64,000 nt of DNA, taken from Dipteris shenzhenensis. Its lineage: Eukaryota > Polypodiophyta > Polypodiopsida > Gleicheniales. The translations under genes and the position numbers were made by a program. Positions 34,121 to 46,347 of this stretch are shown one piece after another. The notes below the pieces were generated by a model that searched no databases, was not told the DNA's origin, and saw nothing but the letters and a program-made list of their open reading frames with translations. Location of the stretch: NCBI GenBank assembly GCA_047967505.1, contig CM106540.1; one strand, given 5' to 3'. Every line of letters starts with the position of its first letter. Position 1 is the stretch's first letter.

Positions 34121-34400
34121 GGTCTAGGTGAGTTAGTACGATAGGCATATCACCTGATGCACCCGTAGCCCATGTCATTGGCTTGCACATACACCCATGT
34201 GCATCCACGGTCAGATTAGGGTAAGTACATTTCTTGGGTATTTTTTTGAAATTTTGAATGCCGACCTCATAGTCCGTCCTACTCCTCACTTGTACACCCC
34301 ATCCTTTCCTTTCTCTCTCCCACCTTCCCCCCTTTTTCCCTTTTCCCCCATTTCCTTACTCTCCTCGGATAGTATCCTATCGGTTTTTGCTATAGCGGGC
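34121..34400. other. No gene recognised
   Basis: A spacer with CT-rich low complexity (34300-34370) between the Gypsy fragment and a tandem array. Confidence 0.4.
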
Positions 34401-34660
34401 TATCCCGCTAATCGTCGCCATTCAGAGATCCCGTCGATCGCTGCCATAATGGTATCCCATCGACCATCGCTATTCATAGATCCCGCCGGTCTCTGCCATA
34501 ATGGTATCCCGCTGACCATCGCCATTCATAGATCTCACCGGTCACTGCCATAACTATATCCCACCAACCGTCGCCATTCACAGATCCCATCGATCGTTGC
34601 CATAACCATATCCTGATGACCGTTTGCCATTCACAAATCTTGCCAACTGTCACCTTATGC
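34401..34660. repeat. 52-base tandem repeat, about five copies
   Basis: Units start at 34401, 34453, 34505, 34557 and 34609, each beginning TATCCC(or T) and containing a CGCCATTCA-like core and a CTGCCATAA-like end. The period is exactly 52 bases with moderate divergence. Confidence 0.88.
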
Positions 34661-34687
34661 CATCCCGCCCACCGTGGGGATAGAAAA

Positions 34688-34702
34688 ATCTATATAAAGG
34701 AG
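34688..34702 (+). promoter_or_regulatory. TATA box, possibly of an LTR
   Basis: TCTATATAAAGGAGC lies between the 52-base array and the gag-like region, about 130 bases before an ATG at 34818. This is a typical layout for a retrotransposon promoter, but I could not define LTR ends. Confidence 0.4.
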
Positions 34703-34817
34703 CCCTATCTCACCGGGTCATCGCCATTGTAGTTTCCCCCCCAGACTCTGCCAAAATTCTATCAGAATTCTCACCGCTCCCTACCCTCTTCCACACAACA
34801 ATCTAGCAATTAGTTTA

Positions 34818-36640
34818 TGTCCTCAAGCTCTTCCTCTTCCACCAATTCCATCATCACTCGGTTGCCCTCACTCTTCCCCATGGATCTGGAGAATGAATTC
34901 TTCAACTTCAAGATGGGACTCCACCCCTGACCTCCTATTCCACAGGCCACTGGTCCCTCCCACTCACAAAGTACACCCTTGGCCACAATTTGCGTGCCCT
35001 CCAAATTTCCAGTCGAGGATTTACAAGTGGAGAAGGAAGTTTCTACATAACAGGCCACCCAAGAGGGTCCGCCAATAGCAAGCATGCCCCCCTCAAGGAC
35101 ATCAAGAAAGCACACCCCGGCTCCCACACAAGGAGAGTAGAAAGTCATGCACTCACAAACACACTCGCCGCTTGGGGAGGCCTGGCTTCAACAACCAGAT
35201 GCATGCACCGTCCACTCTCCCTACACCTATGAGAGGCATGATTATACCCTCCACTACCACACAACAGCAGCTTATGCACTCCTTATGCAGCACTAAAGGA
35301 GCCAATAGTGCAAGATGGAGTAGTAGTGGCAAATGGCCTTCTGTGCCACTTGGACATGAGGCTCCTGGGAGAGTTCCTCCAGGCGTACAACTCCAACAAA
35401 AATGTAGGTGTCCTTTGAGATGCAACAGGCACTCCCCACTTCTACCACCTCAATCAAGACATGGTACGAGCTACCCTCGGCCTATCGATCGTCAGCAACA
35501 GGTATGCAATGAAGAAGAATATGATGAGGCCTTCAACAAAATCTACCACTATGACCACAAGAGAAGCAAAGGGCGCATCCACTTCATAGAGATTATCAAG
35601 CCAGAGGTGGAAATACCAGCAAGGGCCCTGTAGTCGTTGATGCAAGTAAGGCACATTGACCACCACCAGTCAATCATGTCGAATATTTTGTTGCAGCTAG
35701 CAAAACTCGAACTGGGTGGCAGAACCCGAACTGGGTGGATTACCTCAAAACACATGGAGAGATCATCAGTAACCCGATGCTATACCTGCCAATTCTCTAC
35801 CACATGCTACAATAGCATCCACCTATTGGCTACGGGTTGGCCAAAAAGTCACCCACAGGACCATCACAAATAGAGCAAGAAGAAGCAGAGGTCAAGCCAA
35901 AGCGAGCGACAATAGAGCCCAGTGCCACTCCAGCCAGCCGTCTTGCACAACCGAACCCAAGTCAGTTTCTTGCATAGTACAAGAATTGACAAATGTAGGC
36001 ATTCATAAGCTATTAATAATGCCTCCAATGAGTGGATTATCAAGACAAGGTTTAAAGGGTACAATAAGAGCCCATCTTTGTTGATGACCTTCCAGTTGAC
36101 AAAATGGTCACGATTGGACTCCACCCAGGAGCCCAGCAACCCCCATTGCATGGTAGGTCTCGGCCTCAGCAATAGCCCATCCTCAAGAGACCACTTCCTT
36201 CATCACCAGCACCTCCTCCTCTCCATGGGCAAGCCTCTCAGAGGCTCTACAATTTTTCAATGTGCCCAACTATCAGGTACCAAGTGTCTACAACCACATG
36301 ACAGCCGAACAACTCTCTCGTGCTGACTAGATGGGGCAAAATTTATTCGAAGCAATGGCACAAAAAATTCTCCAATGGAGGCAAGAACAGGCCTCACAAC
36401 TCTCAGCAACCCTCCTCTAGGCACAACTCTCTGTGAGCATAATGGTCGCCGCCCAAGCCATAGGGCAAACAGCCCTAGACAGGGTAGAGGAGTACTAAAA
36501 AAAGGTTGAGGAGCTAGAGTTGGTAGTCACAAAGCTCAAGGATGAGATCTCCTCCAGCAAATTCTTGGTCCCCAAACTCTCATGAACCAGCTGACAAAAG
36601 TAGATTCTGGCCTCAGAATAGCATTAGAGCAAAAGGTGCA
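34818..36640 (+). pseudogene. Decayed gag-like or unknown coding region
   Basis: Starting at 34818 with a Ser-rich segment (MSSSSSSSTNSIITRLP), short open stretches continue in changing frames. A block near 35320-35530 reads LLCHLDMRLLGEFLQAYNSN and HLNQDMVRATLGLSIV. A block at 36331-36585 reads MGQNLFEAMAQKILQWRQEQ with two stops and ends in a coiled-coil segment (VEELELVVTKLKDEIS). Size, position after a TATA box and the coiled coil suggest the gag of a Gypsy-type element, but no zinc knuckle is visible and the assignment is weak. Confidence 0.4.
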
Positions 36641-37495
36641 GGTAGAGGCATTGCATGTCAGGAGTTAGGAGAACTACGAACACCGGATCCAAACATTACA
36701 AGATCTCTTGGCACAGGAATAGGCGCTGATGGTGTCCCTTTAGTAGAAAAATGAGTGGCAGTGTATCCCCGGTTACCCAAAAGACTCGGGGTTGGAAGAC
36801 AGTGAGCAACAAGAATTCCGAATGTACAAGGAGGTCTCCGCACAATTAGCCACATACACACTTGCACCACGCACTATCCCCCAAATAGTCCAAATGCACT
36901 TCAATGCACAAAATGTTATATTCCACCTAGATCTCACAACCCCACTCCCTCCTAATGCCCTCCAAACAATCCTCCACTACCATCCTAATCACTGGTGTCC
37001 CATTCTCGCCATGTCCTATTTTTCATTAGATCTTCATCCATCTAGTCTGTCTTCTCCACCCCTCTAACCTCCAAACTCTCGCCGCCCATCCCATTTTTCT
37101 CAATTTCCAAGCTTGGTTCCGTGTCATCGTGGAGTCCACTAGTTATCTGATGGACGATGATGTGATGCAATTAGCAAAGCCCGAGGAACTTAGCCCGTGG
37201 GTATGCACCCCAAAAGTCTGAAAGCCGGCATTAATTGGGTGCATACCTACAATCGATTCTCCGCAATACTATCTCAAGGGCATCTTGTGGCTTACCAGTC
37301 CACCACTTCAATCCCCTCGGCATTATAATCCTCTTTAATTGGGTGATACACACTCTCCAAGACTCACTTGAGTCCTTGGTGAGCATTTTTGAAACAATAC
37401 ATGTAGCATATTTTGAGGAAGTAGCCGATGGCCCATAAAGATCCTACAAAACAAGAGCCAATAATCTAGAAACACAACGAGCATCCCATTATCCG
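36641..37495. other. No gene recognised
   Basis: Short open frames only. No family motif, LTR end or repeat was found. Confidence 0.4.
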
Positions 37496-38055
37496 AAAGT
37501 ACCAAACACTTGGGTAGGCGGAAGTACCAAACAACTAGGCAGCTGGAAGTATCGAATATAATGAGCATAAGCCACACACATATGACAAGAGGCAAAAGCT
37601 GTTGTGGATTAGACACAGCTTACATAATCATCGCAGGAATAAAATAACAACCTCTTTGCATCCGAATGTACCAAACAACCCAAAATACAACAAGCATAAG
37701 CCACACACATATGACAAGAGTCAAGCTGGTGTGGATTAGACACATCTTACATAATCATAGTAGGAATGAAATAACAACCTCTTCGCATCTGGAAGTACCA
37801 AACAACCAGAAATACAACAAGCATAAGCCACACACATATGACACGAGGCAAGCTAGTGTGGATTAGACATAGCTTACATAATCATAGTGGGAATAAAATA
37901 ACAACCTTTTTTGCATCCGAAAGTACCAAACAACCCAAAATACAACGAGCATAAGCCACACACGTATGACAAGAGGCAAGCTGGTGTGGATTAGACATAG
38001 CTTACATAATCATAGCGGGACTGAAATAACAACCTCTGCATCCAAAAGTACCGAA
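37496..38055. repeat. 128-base tandem repeat, about four copies
   Basis: The marker GCATAAGCCACACAC begins at 37564, 37694, 37821 and 37949, giving periods of 130, 127 and 128 bases. Units contain AAGTACCAAACAA and TAACAACCTCTT segments and are highly similar. Confidence 0.9.
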
Positions 38056-38089
38056 CAATTGGGAAGATGAGAATCCTAGATTACCAAAG

Positions 38090-38640
38090 AACATTCAGAA
38101 GTAACCAAGAAAATGGGCATCCGAGAATGGTGATCACGTCCAAAAGAGTACTCAATAGTAATCCATATGTGCCATGTCCAAACAAGTACTTAATAAATAA
38201 TTTTTATGTGCCATGTCCAAATGAGTACTCAAGAAGTAATCCATATGTGTTCATATATATTGTCACCTTAAAGACCATGAACCTTGCCACGTCCAAACAA
38301 GTACGCAATAAGTAATCCATAGGTGTCACGTCAACACGAGTAGTCAATAACTAATCTATATGTGTTCATCGTATGTGTCATGTCCAAATGAGTACTCAAT
38401 AAGTAATCCATATGTGTTAATCGTCGCGAAAGCCATATAAGTATGTGTCACGTCCAAATGAGTACTCAATAAGTAATCCATATGTGCCATGTCCAAACAA
38501 GTACTCAATAAGTAATCCATATGTATTCATCTGAAAGACGTTGAACCTTGCCACATCCAAACAAGTACGCAATATGACCACATCAAAACGAGTACTCAAT
38601 AAGTAATCCATTTTGTTCATCATGAAAGCCAAATAAATAT
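38090..38640. repeat. Degenerate short tandem repeats (GAGTACTCAATAAGTAATCC type)
   Basis: Roughly 40-base units with a GAGTACTCAATAAGTAATCC-like core and a CATGTCCAAAC-like end recur about ten times. Relatives occur at 41525-41700 and 42115-42350, so this is a dispersed local family. Confidence 0.8.
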
Positions 38641-38754
38641 GTGTCACACCCTAGGATTTCTTTAGTACGTTTTTAAAAAGAAAAGAACGTATTTTTTGAA
38701 TCAGAAACGCATTTGGATGTTCAAAATGCAAAAAATGTATTTTTTACAACTGGT

Positions 38755-38960
38755 CAACATACATTGATTGACCGGCTATGTACTGAGCGATAAATCCCAA
38801 CACCGATCGGTATTTTCCCATAAAATACCGGTTGGTGTTGGTATTTACCGGTCGGTGAATCACCACACCGACCGGTATACAACAAACCAGCCAGTGAAAC
38901 AAAAAACCGGTCGGTATATTCAAGAAAAGTGTAGTGTCACACCGATCGGTGTGCATGGAC
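38755..38960. repeat. Cluster of ACCGGTCGGTGT-like motifs
   Basis: About eight copies of a 10-12 base motif around CCGGTCGGT or its complement ACCGACCGG, spaced about 20-25 bases. More copies occur at 41240-41430 and 41780-41990. No protein is encoded. Confidence 0.75.
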
Positions 38961-39178
38961 AAAATGCATGGCATGCATGCATTGGCAACAAAAATCGACC
39001 CGTGTGTAGACATAACGACTGGTATGTTGAGTTGGATTCTATAAAAGGTCCCCTTTTCGTCATTTTTTTCCATAGGTCACCAAAATTTTCTGCAATTTTC
39101 TGCATCTTCGCTATTTTCCATTTCTCCTTCAAGCTTTTTGTGAGCTTCTGACCTCACTATTATTCTCAGTTAGGGTTA

Positions 39179-39720
39179 GGTGATGGCTTGCTTCGGTCGA
39201 CTAGATTCACCTCGCCTTAGTTGAGAGAAAAGAGAGAGAAATATGTCATATGTTTGTGCTTGCTTGCTTTTGTGTGTGTTTTTGCATGATGTGTTTCACT
39301 CGGGGCCGGATGATGACTTGCTTCAGCTGATTGGATTCATCTCACCTCAAGTGATGTTCTAGTAGTATTAGGATTAAGGTCGGGTGATGGATCACTTTGG
39401 TTGGCTAGATTCATCTCGTCCCAATTGAGAGAGGAATATGTATGATGCTTATTTATGCTTGCTTATATGTGTTTGAATGTGTGATGTTTATCACTTGGGG
39501 CCGAATGATGACTCGCTTTGGTTAGTTGGATTCATCTCGCCTCGAGTGACGTTCTATTAAGTAGTATCATGATCAAGGCTGGGTGATGGCTCGCTTCAAC
39601 CTGTTGGATTCACCTTGCTTTGATCTACTATCATATATTCATATATATTGTACATAGGTGTTAGTAGAGCTGGTTATTGTCTAGATCATAGCTTGCTTTA
39701 GATGGTTAGATTCATCTCGA
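39179..39720. repeat. About 200-base tandem repeat with half-repeats
   Basis: GGTGATGG-type unit starts lie at about 39180, 39384 and 39582. A related half-unit (GATGATGACTTGC-like) lies at about 39308 and 39504. Each contains a GGATTCATCTCGCC-like core. Confidence 0.75.
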
Positions 39721-40122
39721 TGAGATGAGCTTCCCAATGAGCTCAAGATGTGTGATCACACAATGTTGATCTAGATCATCTTGGTTCATTACATTGTGAT
39801 TGCTCTTATATGTTTTCTTGTTTGTCTTTTATAGCCTATCCTTCTTCGATAGCCTGATAGGATTTGTTGGAGTAATTTGTATGAGGCATGCTATTGCTTT
39901 GAGGGTCCACACCTATTAGAAATTCATGTTAGCATGTGCGTAGATCTCAATTTTATTTCTTGATTTTTTCACATTTGTTTTTGTAATGACTATTGAGTGT
40001 TAACATAATGCATTACGATTGGACCTAGATGTCTCAATTACTTAATTGCTATGCGTTGGTTTTAGTATGTACATGTCGTGACTCATTGTGGTAGTAGAAC
40101 CTCACGAGTGCTTATGTAATGA

Positions 40123-40719
40123 TTGTTGTGTAAATTAGATCTATACTTCTGCCTTTCTCATGGCAGCCACCCCTTCAAAGAGAGAGAGAGAGACACTTGG
40201 AGAATTGAGTTGCAACAACTTGTCCGTAGGGTGTGCGTTCAACTAGTTGCATTGACAATTCTTGAGGAATTAGGCTGGGGGGTGGAAGGAAAATTGTACC
40301 AAGTTAAGATAGAGGGTGTGCCAGGTTTCAAGCCAACCTTATCTTATGTTGGCAAGAACTTGAGGCATGATACTGCACATGCACACAGATTGTTGAAGAC
40401 AGAGCTAGTAATGATTGTAATACATAGGGCCGTGTGTCGCGCAATTGGTTACACACACGTTAGCAATCTTTGGTTAATCAGCCCATACTTCAATGGAGGT
40501 AGTATTCATGACATGCTCATGATCCTACCTTCCATGTATCATGATTATCTGAATTGGGCAAGGCAAGGCAACCCCCACGAGCAACCCCGCAATGCATGGC
40601 ATGATACATGGAGTCAGATGCAAGCATGCCTAGTGTGTAAGAATGCTCTTGCCATTTGCGCAGCTATTGCTAGTGCAATGTACAAGTCATTTCATAGAGT
40701 TTACAATCTAGACAAGTAA
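40123..40719 (+). pseudogene. Protein-kinase-like fragment
   Basis: The frame 40123-40719 has no ATG at its start. An ATG at 40160 begins MAATPSKRER in another frame and joins the long frame if the GA repeat at 40181-40192 slips. The protein then reads LQQLVRRVCVQLVALTILEELGWG, KLYQVKIEGVPGFKP, IHRAVCRAIGYTHVSNLWLISPYFNGG and SIHDML. It ends NALAICAAIASAMYKSFHRVYNLDK. The middle part resembles the N-lobe, hinge and helix D of a plant TKL-type kinase (LWLISPYFNGGSIHDML). The catalytic loop HRD and DFG are absent, so it is a truncated copy or pseudokinase remnant. The kinase assignment rests on pattern recognition and is tentative. Confidence 0.45.
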
Positions 40720-40990
40720 CAACTTATATACTTCATGCATAAAATCAAAATCATCTATTTTTTCAAAGCTTAGTACAATGTCACATGCAACTAACTTACT
40801 CTTCACCTATAAGTTATGAAACTAAACTAAAATTCCAAGCAATGCAACTACCTAGTCCTAAGTGACAAGTCATTCCAAAGAGTTTCCAATCTAGACAAGT
40901 AACAACTTATATACTTCATGCATAAAATCAAAATTGTCTATTATTTTTTTTTCTAAGTACAATGGCACATGCAAGTAACTTACTCTTCAC
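40683..40990. repeat. 183-base tandem duplication after the kinase-like fragment
   Basis: Sequence from 40683 (CAAGTCATTTCA) recurs from 40866 with about 90% similarity, covering the end of the open frame and the following A/T-rich sequence. Confidence 0.85.
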
Positions 40991-41156
40991 CTAATAGTAT
41001 GATAATGCAATTGCTAATTTTCCAATCAATATCTAAGTGCGAGTGGATTTCGACTGGCAAAGGCGAGCCCACCATCAGCACTAGATACTTTTTCATACTT
41101 TAAGGACTAACAAAACTTACAAATTTCTTTGTATCTTTGTTTATCCTCTTTCTTAT

Positions 41157-42270
41157 GCTTCTTGTCTTTCCCAAGACTCCACAGTATTCTAGGAATCTCG
41201 GATTTTGTGAATAGTACAAGCGCGACATAGGTATATATAACATTAACACTGGTCGGTGTTGCTAATTATACCAGTCGGTGTAGAGAAACACTAGTCCACA
41301 TAGACGTATACAGGTCGATGTAAAGAAAAACAAGTCACTATATTCTAAACCGATCGGTATTATGAAATACCAGGCCATATTCTGTGAAGATACCGGCTAG
41401 TGTATAGGTATACCGATCGGGATTACGGATAAAAATCACTACTGGGGCGTTTTAAAATGCCCCAGAGTAACCTTAAAAATGTTTTAATACAATGTTTTAA
41501 AACTGACGTTTTAATACTGCCACAAATCCCTGGTCACATCCAAATGAGGACTCACTAATAACCCATGTGCCACATCCAGACAAGTACTCAAGTAGTTAGC
41601 CATATGCCATGTCCAAATGAGTACTCAAGAAATTAGCCATATGTGTTCATAAATATTATCACCTAAAAGACGTTGAACCTTGCCACGTCCAAACGAGTGC
41701 TTCTTGTCTTTCCCAAGACTCCATAGTATTCTAGGAATCTCGGATTTTGTGAATAGTATAAGCGTGGTGCAGGTATATATAACATTAACAACACCAGTCG
41801 GTGTCGCTAAACACTAGCTGATGTTGCTAATTATACCAGTCGATGTAGAGAAACACCAGTCTGCATAGAGGTATACCAATCGGTGTAGAGAAAAACAGGT
41901 CGGTATATTCTAAACTGCTTGGTATTATGAAATACCACGTGGTATTGTGTGAAGATATCGATCGGTGTATAGGTATACTGGCCAGGAACAGCTGGAGCCG
42001 GTTACAAATAAAAATAACTACTGGGGCATTTTAAAATGCCCCAAACCAACCTTAAAAACATTTTAAACATTTTAATACAACGTTTTAAAACTGACGTTTT
42101 AATACCACCACAAATCCCTGGTCACATCCAAACGAGGACTTACTAATAACCCATGTGCCACATCTAGATGAGTACTCAAGTAGTTAGCCATATGCCATGT
42201 CGAGACGAGTACTCAAGAAATTAGCCATATGTGTTTATAAATATTATCACCTGAAAGACGTTGAACCTTA
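41157..42270. repeat. 542-base tandem duplication
   Basis: The block beginning GCTTCTTGTCTTTCCC at 41157 repeats at 41699. Both copies contain the CCGGTCGGT-like motifs, a GGGGC(G/A)TTTTAAAATGCCCC palindrome near 41454 and 42024, and the GAGTACTCAAG-type repeats. Divergence is roughly 10%. Confidence 0.88.
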
Positions 42271-42359
42271 CCACATCTAAATGAGTACTTAATAAGTAAT
42301 CCATAGGTGCCACAGCCAAACGAGTACTCAATAAGTCAGCCATATGTGCTCATCGTGAA

Positions 42360-44858
42360 AGACATATAAGTATACCTCACCACATAAAGGACGGAACAAA
42401 AGGGCAAAATAAAAGTATACCTTGCTTGAAGATATAAGGTGAACCAATAAGTAAATACATATCATAATTCATCAATAAGTTAATCGACAGAGAAGGAACA
42501 AACCATTGGTCTAGCAAGACCTTGCATACACTTGTAAATATAGATGGGTATGAAAAAGAAAGTAGATGTACTCATCCTATAGGTATGCAATGTGAATTTA
42601 GTCCATTGAATTGTATCTAGGTACCTATGCAAACCTGCATGTACTCAGAGACACAACTGAGTGTGATGAAAGAGAACATATGAGCTCAGTTTGAAAATAA
42701 CTGAGTGCCTTGAAAACGACAAGGAAACATGTGAGAAGCGCCTTTGCATATGTGAAGTGACGCATCCAAGAAGTAATGATATCAAATCTAAATAGAAAAG
42801 AAACATTAAAAGAAAACATTTTTATCATGTTAACAACACAAAACATTCGGCAAGTCCTTTTCTTCCATAGGATGGGCCAACTTGTGAAAGTGAAGCTAGT
42901 GTTGAATACATGACGAGAAAGACAAGCAAGATGTAAGCTTATAAGAGAGAAAGAACATTAGATCCACATTTTCTTTTGCATATCAAGCACACCTACATGA
43001 TTAGCAAGTCAACCCAGAATGAGAAGAAAGTGTTTAGAATGAGGAACCTCCAAGTAGTAATAAATGAAAAGATCAATATCAAATCTTTACCCTACTCCAC
43101 ATCAGATACAATGGATGGTCTATAGGCATGCTTGTTTGACAAAAGATGAAAGATAACCTTCTTTCAAAATCATAAGATAATCAAAAGTAACTCTCACCTT
43201 CAAAATAACACAAAAATTTTAGGAAATCAAAAGTAAATGATAAGATAATCGAAGAGAATCTAAACTTCAAAACAATACAAAATATTTTGGAAGCTCCTTT
43301 GAATCAATCAGCTCATGCTGAAAGTAAAGCTTGATATAGAATATTTGTTAAGTCTCTAGCCAAGATTCATGGAAACTTGAAGCTGCAGCTAAACTTGTTA
43401 GCAGAACACAATAATACATGTATTATCATTGCAAATAAAACATCAAGCACATTAATGTAGTGGAATACAAATAACATAATCTTTCAAGTGGAATATCAAG
43501 GATAAAGCATTGTACATAACTACGATGATATCATGGTTCCCAATCATGTACAACATTAAAGAAGGTTGGTTTATCTCTATACTAAAAGGCAAAGAAAAGA
43601 TCCAACACATATATATATGTCATAGTGGTTAGTGATCCTGGAATTAACTATCGTCATCTCACTGAAAAGCAATCAAGTTTCATGAGGCACCTGAGAATAG
43701 ATATTGACAAAGATCTTTGGTTGAAGGACGTTTTATGAATACTAAGTAGCAAAGCACTTACACAAACACTCAACAAGCAATGCACTAAATAAGAAGTTGG
43801 TCAGTAAAGGCTACGTTAAATAAAAACTAGCTTAATAGATGTGAAGCATCATTGACTTTTACTTTTACAAAAGCAGCATGAAACCACAAGTGCTAAGCAC
43901 TAAACTCTTGTTTTCACTGATGACCTAATAGAAAGCAAAAATTCTTTCATCTAGTAGATAACCTTTTATCCAAGTGATTTTTTAAATCAACTTTATGGTC
44001 TATTGAATGTATATAATTATCACTGCAAAAGCATGTAGATTGGGCTACTTTACTCTTAATGAAGAGATTGACACTCTACTTGACATAGATTAGATAAGAT
44101 CTTCATCCCTAAAGATTGACTACCCTTGCAACAATGATCCCACGCTCTTGGTTTTTATGGATATGACCGGCGGGCGTTGGATCTCCTCTTCATCTAAAAT
44201 TTTGTGGAGTCATGTAGCTAAAGAAGTTTGCTTATGTGATTGAGCCTCTTATTGCTCCATGTGGGAATGTGAAAGCATGATATGCTAGTGTGTTAAAAAC
44301 AAGGGAATGCAAATACTATGTACAAGATGGTGTGAATCGTGATCAACTAGTGGAGACTCAAAGCACCAGGGCGAGCCGTATCAAGAAGCTTCTTGTCATT
44401 AAGTCTAATTTTTCATTGCTTTTACTTGTGCTTCAAATATTGTTGATTCTATAAAAGTATGAACCTTTTTTATCCTCATGTCTGAGATCAAGTTCTCTCT
44501 AGTTATGGGTGTTCATCTTCCTATCCAAACACTTTTCTGCCAGTTTATTGACAAAAGGCAGCAAAAAGAAACAACCATAACTTTCTTACCTAAAATCGAA
44601 ATATAGTGATCTAGCCAGTTAAAATAACCAGTGCATAAACTTTGAACAAGCCATCGTGAGCCATTTTCATCAATCATGATCATGGGGCTGATTTGCAATG
44701 CATCTTTGATAACTTTTTCATATCAACTCAAAACCTAGCGATCAAGTAGTCAAAACAATCATAAAGAATGCAAGTGAATGATTGCATTGTCAGATTGACG
44801 AAAATCATGTTACTTTCTTCTCATAGTCACTTGAAAGCGTAGCTAAGCTATGATACCA
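42360..44858. other. No gene recognised; probable interior of a decayed LTR element
   Basis: About 2.5 kb of A-rich sequence with short open frames and no protein motif. Because a 5' LTR with a primer site lies at its right edge on the minus strand, the right part is probably leader or interior of that element. Confidence 0.4.
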
Positions 44859-44996
44859 TGTTGAGACAAAGAGAAAGAGGAGAGAGACGGACATAAGAGT
44901 TGCTCCCAAGGAAGTGATTCTATTCATAGATCATAGGCATATATATAGTTCAGTACTAGGCTGAGTTAGGGTAAGCTATATATAGCTCTAATAGAC
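44847..44996 (-). repeat. LTR with primer-binding site, minus strand
   Basis: On the minus strand an LTR of about 138 bases (44996-44859), ending GTCTCAACA, is followed by TGGTATCATAGC (44858-44847), a one-base variant of the initiator-tRNA primer site. It resembles the LTR at 55269-55409 (shared AGTGATTCTATTCATA and GCTATATATAGCTCTAA segments). The outer end is approximate. Confidence 0.65.
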
Positions 44997-44999
44997 ATG

Positions 45000-45468
45000 A
45001 CATGAATCACATGATAGTATCAATGTGTCATTAGACATTCATGCAAAATATCCCATATTTGACTACATAATGCATTTCTCGTGTCGTGCTATACTCATCT
45101 TTTAAGGAGTCATGTATGATTCATGGATTATTTTATGTTTGAAGGTTCAAGTCTAGCTTCTAGTTTGCTTACAATTTCCATGCAATACACTATGAAAACT
45201 CAAAATATATTTTACCAAAATGAGACATGAAAAAACTTGCAAGTTTGTTATAGAGTTCATCTTAGAATAGGTATTATTGATGCTCATTCCAACCTCTGTT
45301 TTGATGTTTGTATTGATGTCTGTTAATTTTGTTAAAAAGCGTTGATAAGTGGCACTATAAATCCGAAACCTCTCTTTAGAACTATGAGACATCTAGATTA
45401 ATCACACTTTTTCATGTAGAAAATTAGTTGGAGAGAGAATATATAGACACTGACGCTACATGGATGAT
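45000..45468. other. No gene recognised
   Basis: A short A/T-rich stretch between two LTR elements, with no motif found. Confidence 0.4.
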
Positions 45469-45473
45469 GAGAT

Positions 45474-45817
45474 TGTAGAATCCCGTAGGATAGAATAGAT
45501 GCATCTTGCAAGAGGCGTGAGAGCACAATGAAGAAAGATGGTAGTTCTCTATTATGATTGTGAGAGAGAGGTCTTTCTCTTATAGAAAGGGGGAGAAGGT
45601 AATACCTTCCCTACATAAGTGGCAATCAGCCCCTACATCAGTGGGAATCAATCCCTACATCAGTGGGATTGCCTTTGTCTTACATCATCACTTAGGTCAC
45701 ACACTAGACACATCATAGCACTTGTTGTGCCTTTACAACACACACAAACACACATGTGACTCCCCTAGATGCACACATGTGCCATAGAGCAAGACCTTGA
45801 TCATACTTATCCCAACA
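45474..45817 (-). repeat. 3' LTR of the non-autonomous element
   Basis: TGTTGGGATAAG...TTCTACA on the minus strand. It carries 15 extra bases near 45540 compared with the other LTR. Confidence 0.93.
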
Positions 45818-46107
45818 TACCCTCCCTCAAGGGTTTGCCTCTTGCAGTGTCAAGGATACATCTAGTCTCATAGTTTCTCATGCCATCTCATGGTGGTCAA
45901 GGATAAATCTATGGCTAGGATCTCATGCTAGCAAGGGTTCCCAAGGGTGTGAGGTTCACAGAAATGGGATAGACAAAACACATATCACATGGTCTACATC
46001 ATATGGTGACCAAAGGTGATTTACTTTTAACATATTCTTTTTGGAGTACTACTCCAGGCGAACCTCAAAATTTGACCAAGTGATGATAAACAAAAAAGAC
46101 AAAGTGC

Positions 46108-46347
46108 CTAAAAGGCATAGTCTTCATTTTCTTCATTTGCTGATGGAGTTCTTCCTTCAGGCATATTTGCTTTGTTGTTGAAGTAGTCCTTCTTGTCTTT
46201 GATCAAGCAATTAGCATTTTCTTTTGTAGATTTCTTTCCATTCACAACATTCCATATCTTCTTTTTCATAAGCATAAACTTGGCTTTTGTTTGCCAAGTA
46301 TGGAAACTAGTTCCATTAAACTTATCAAAAAAGGTCTTAGCTTCCAT
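46108..46347 (-). pseudogene. Gag-like N-terminal fragment
   Basis: The 79-codon minus-strand frame reads FFDKFNGTSFHTWQTKAKFML and then KKIWNVVNGKK, the start of a Copia gag (FNGTNF..W...M...L.....W..V). It ends with an acidic tail; no zinc knuckle, protease or polymerase follows. It may serve as packaging sequence rather than protein. Confidence 0.7.
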
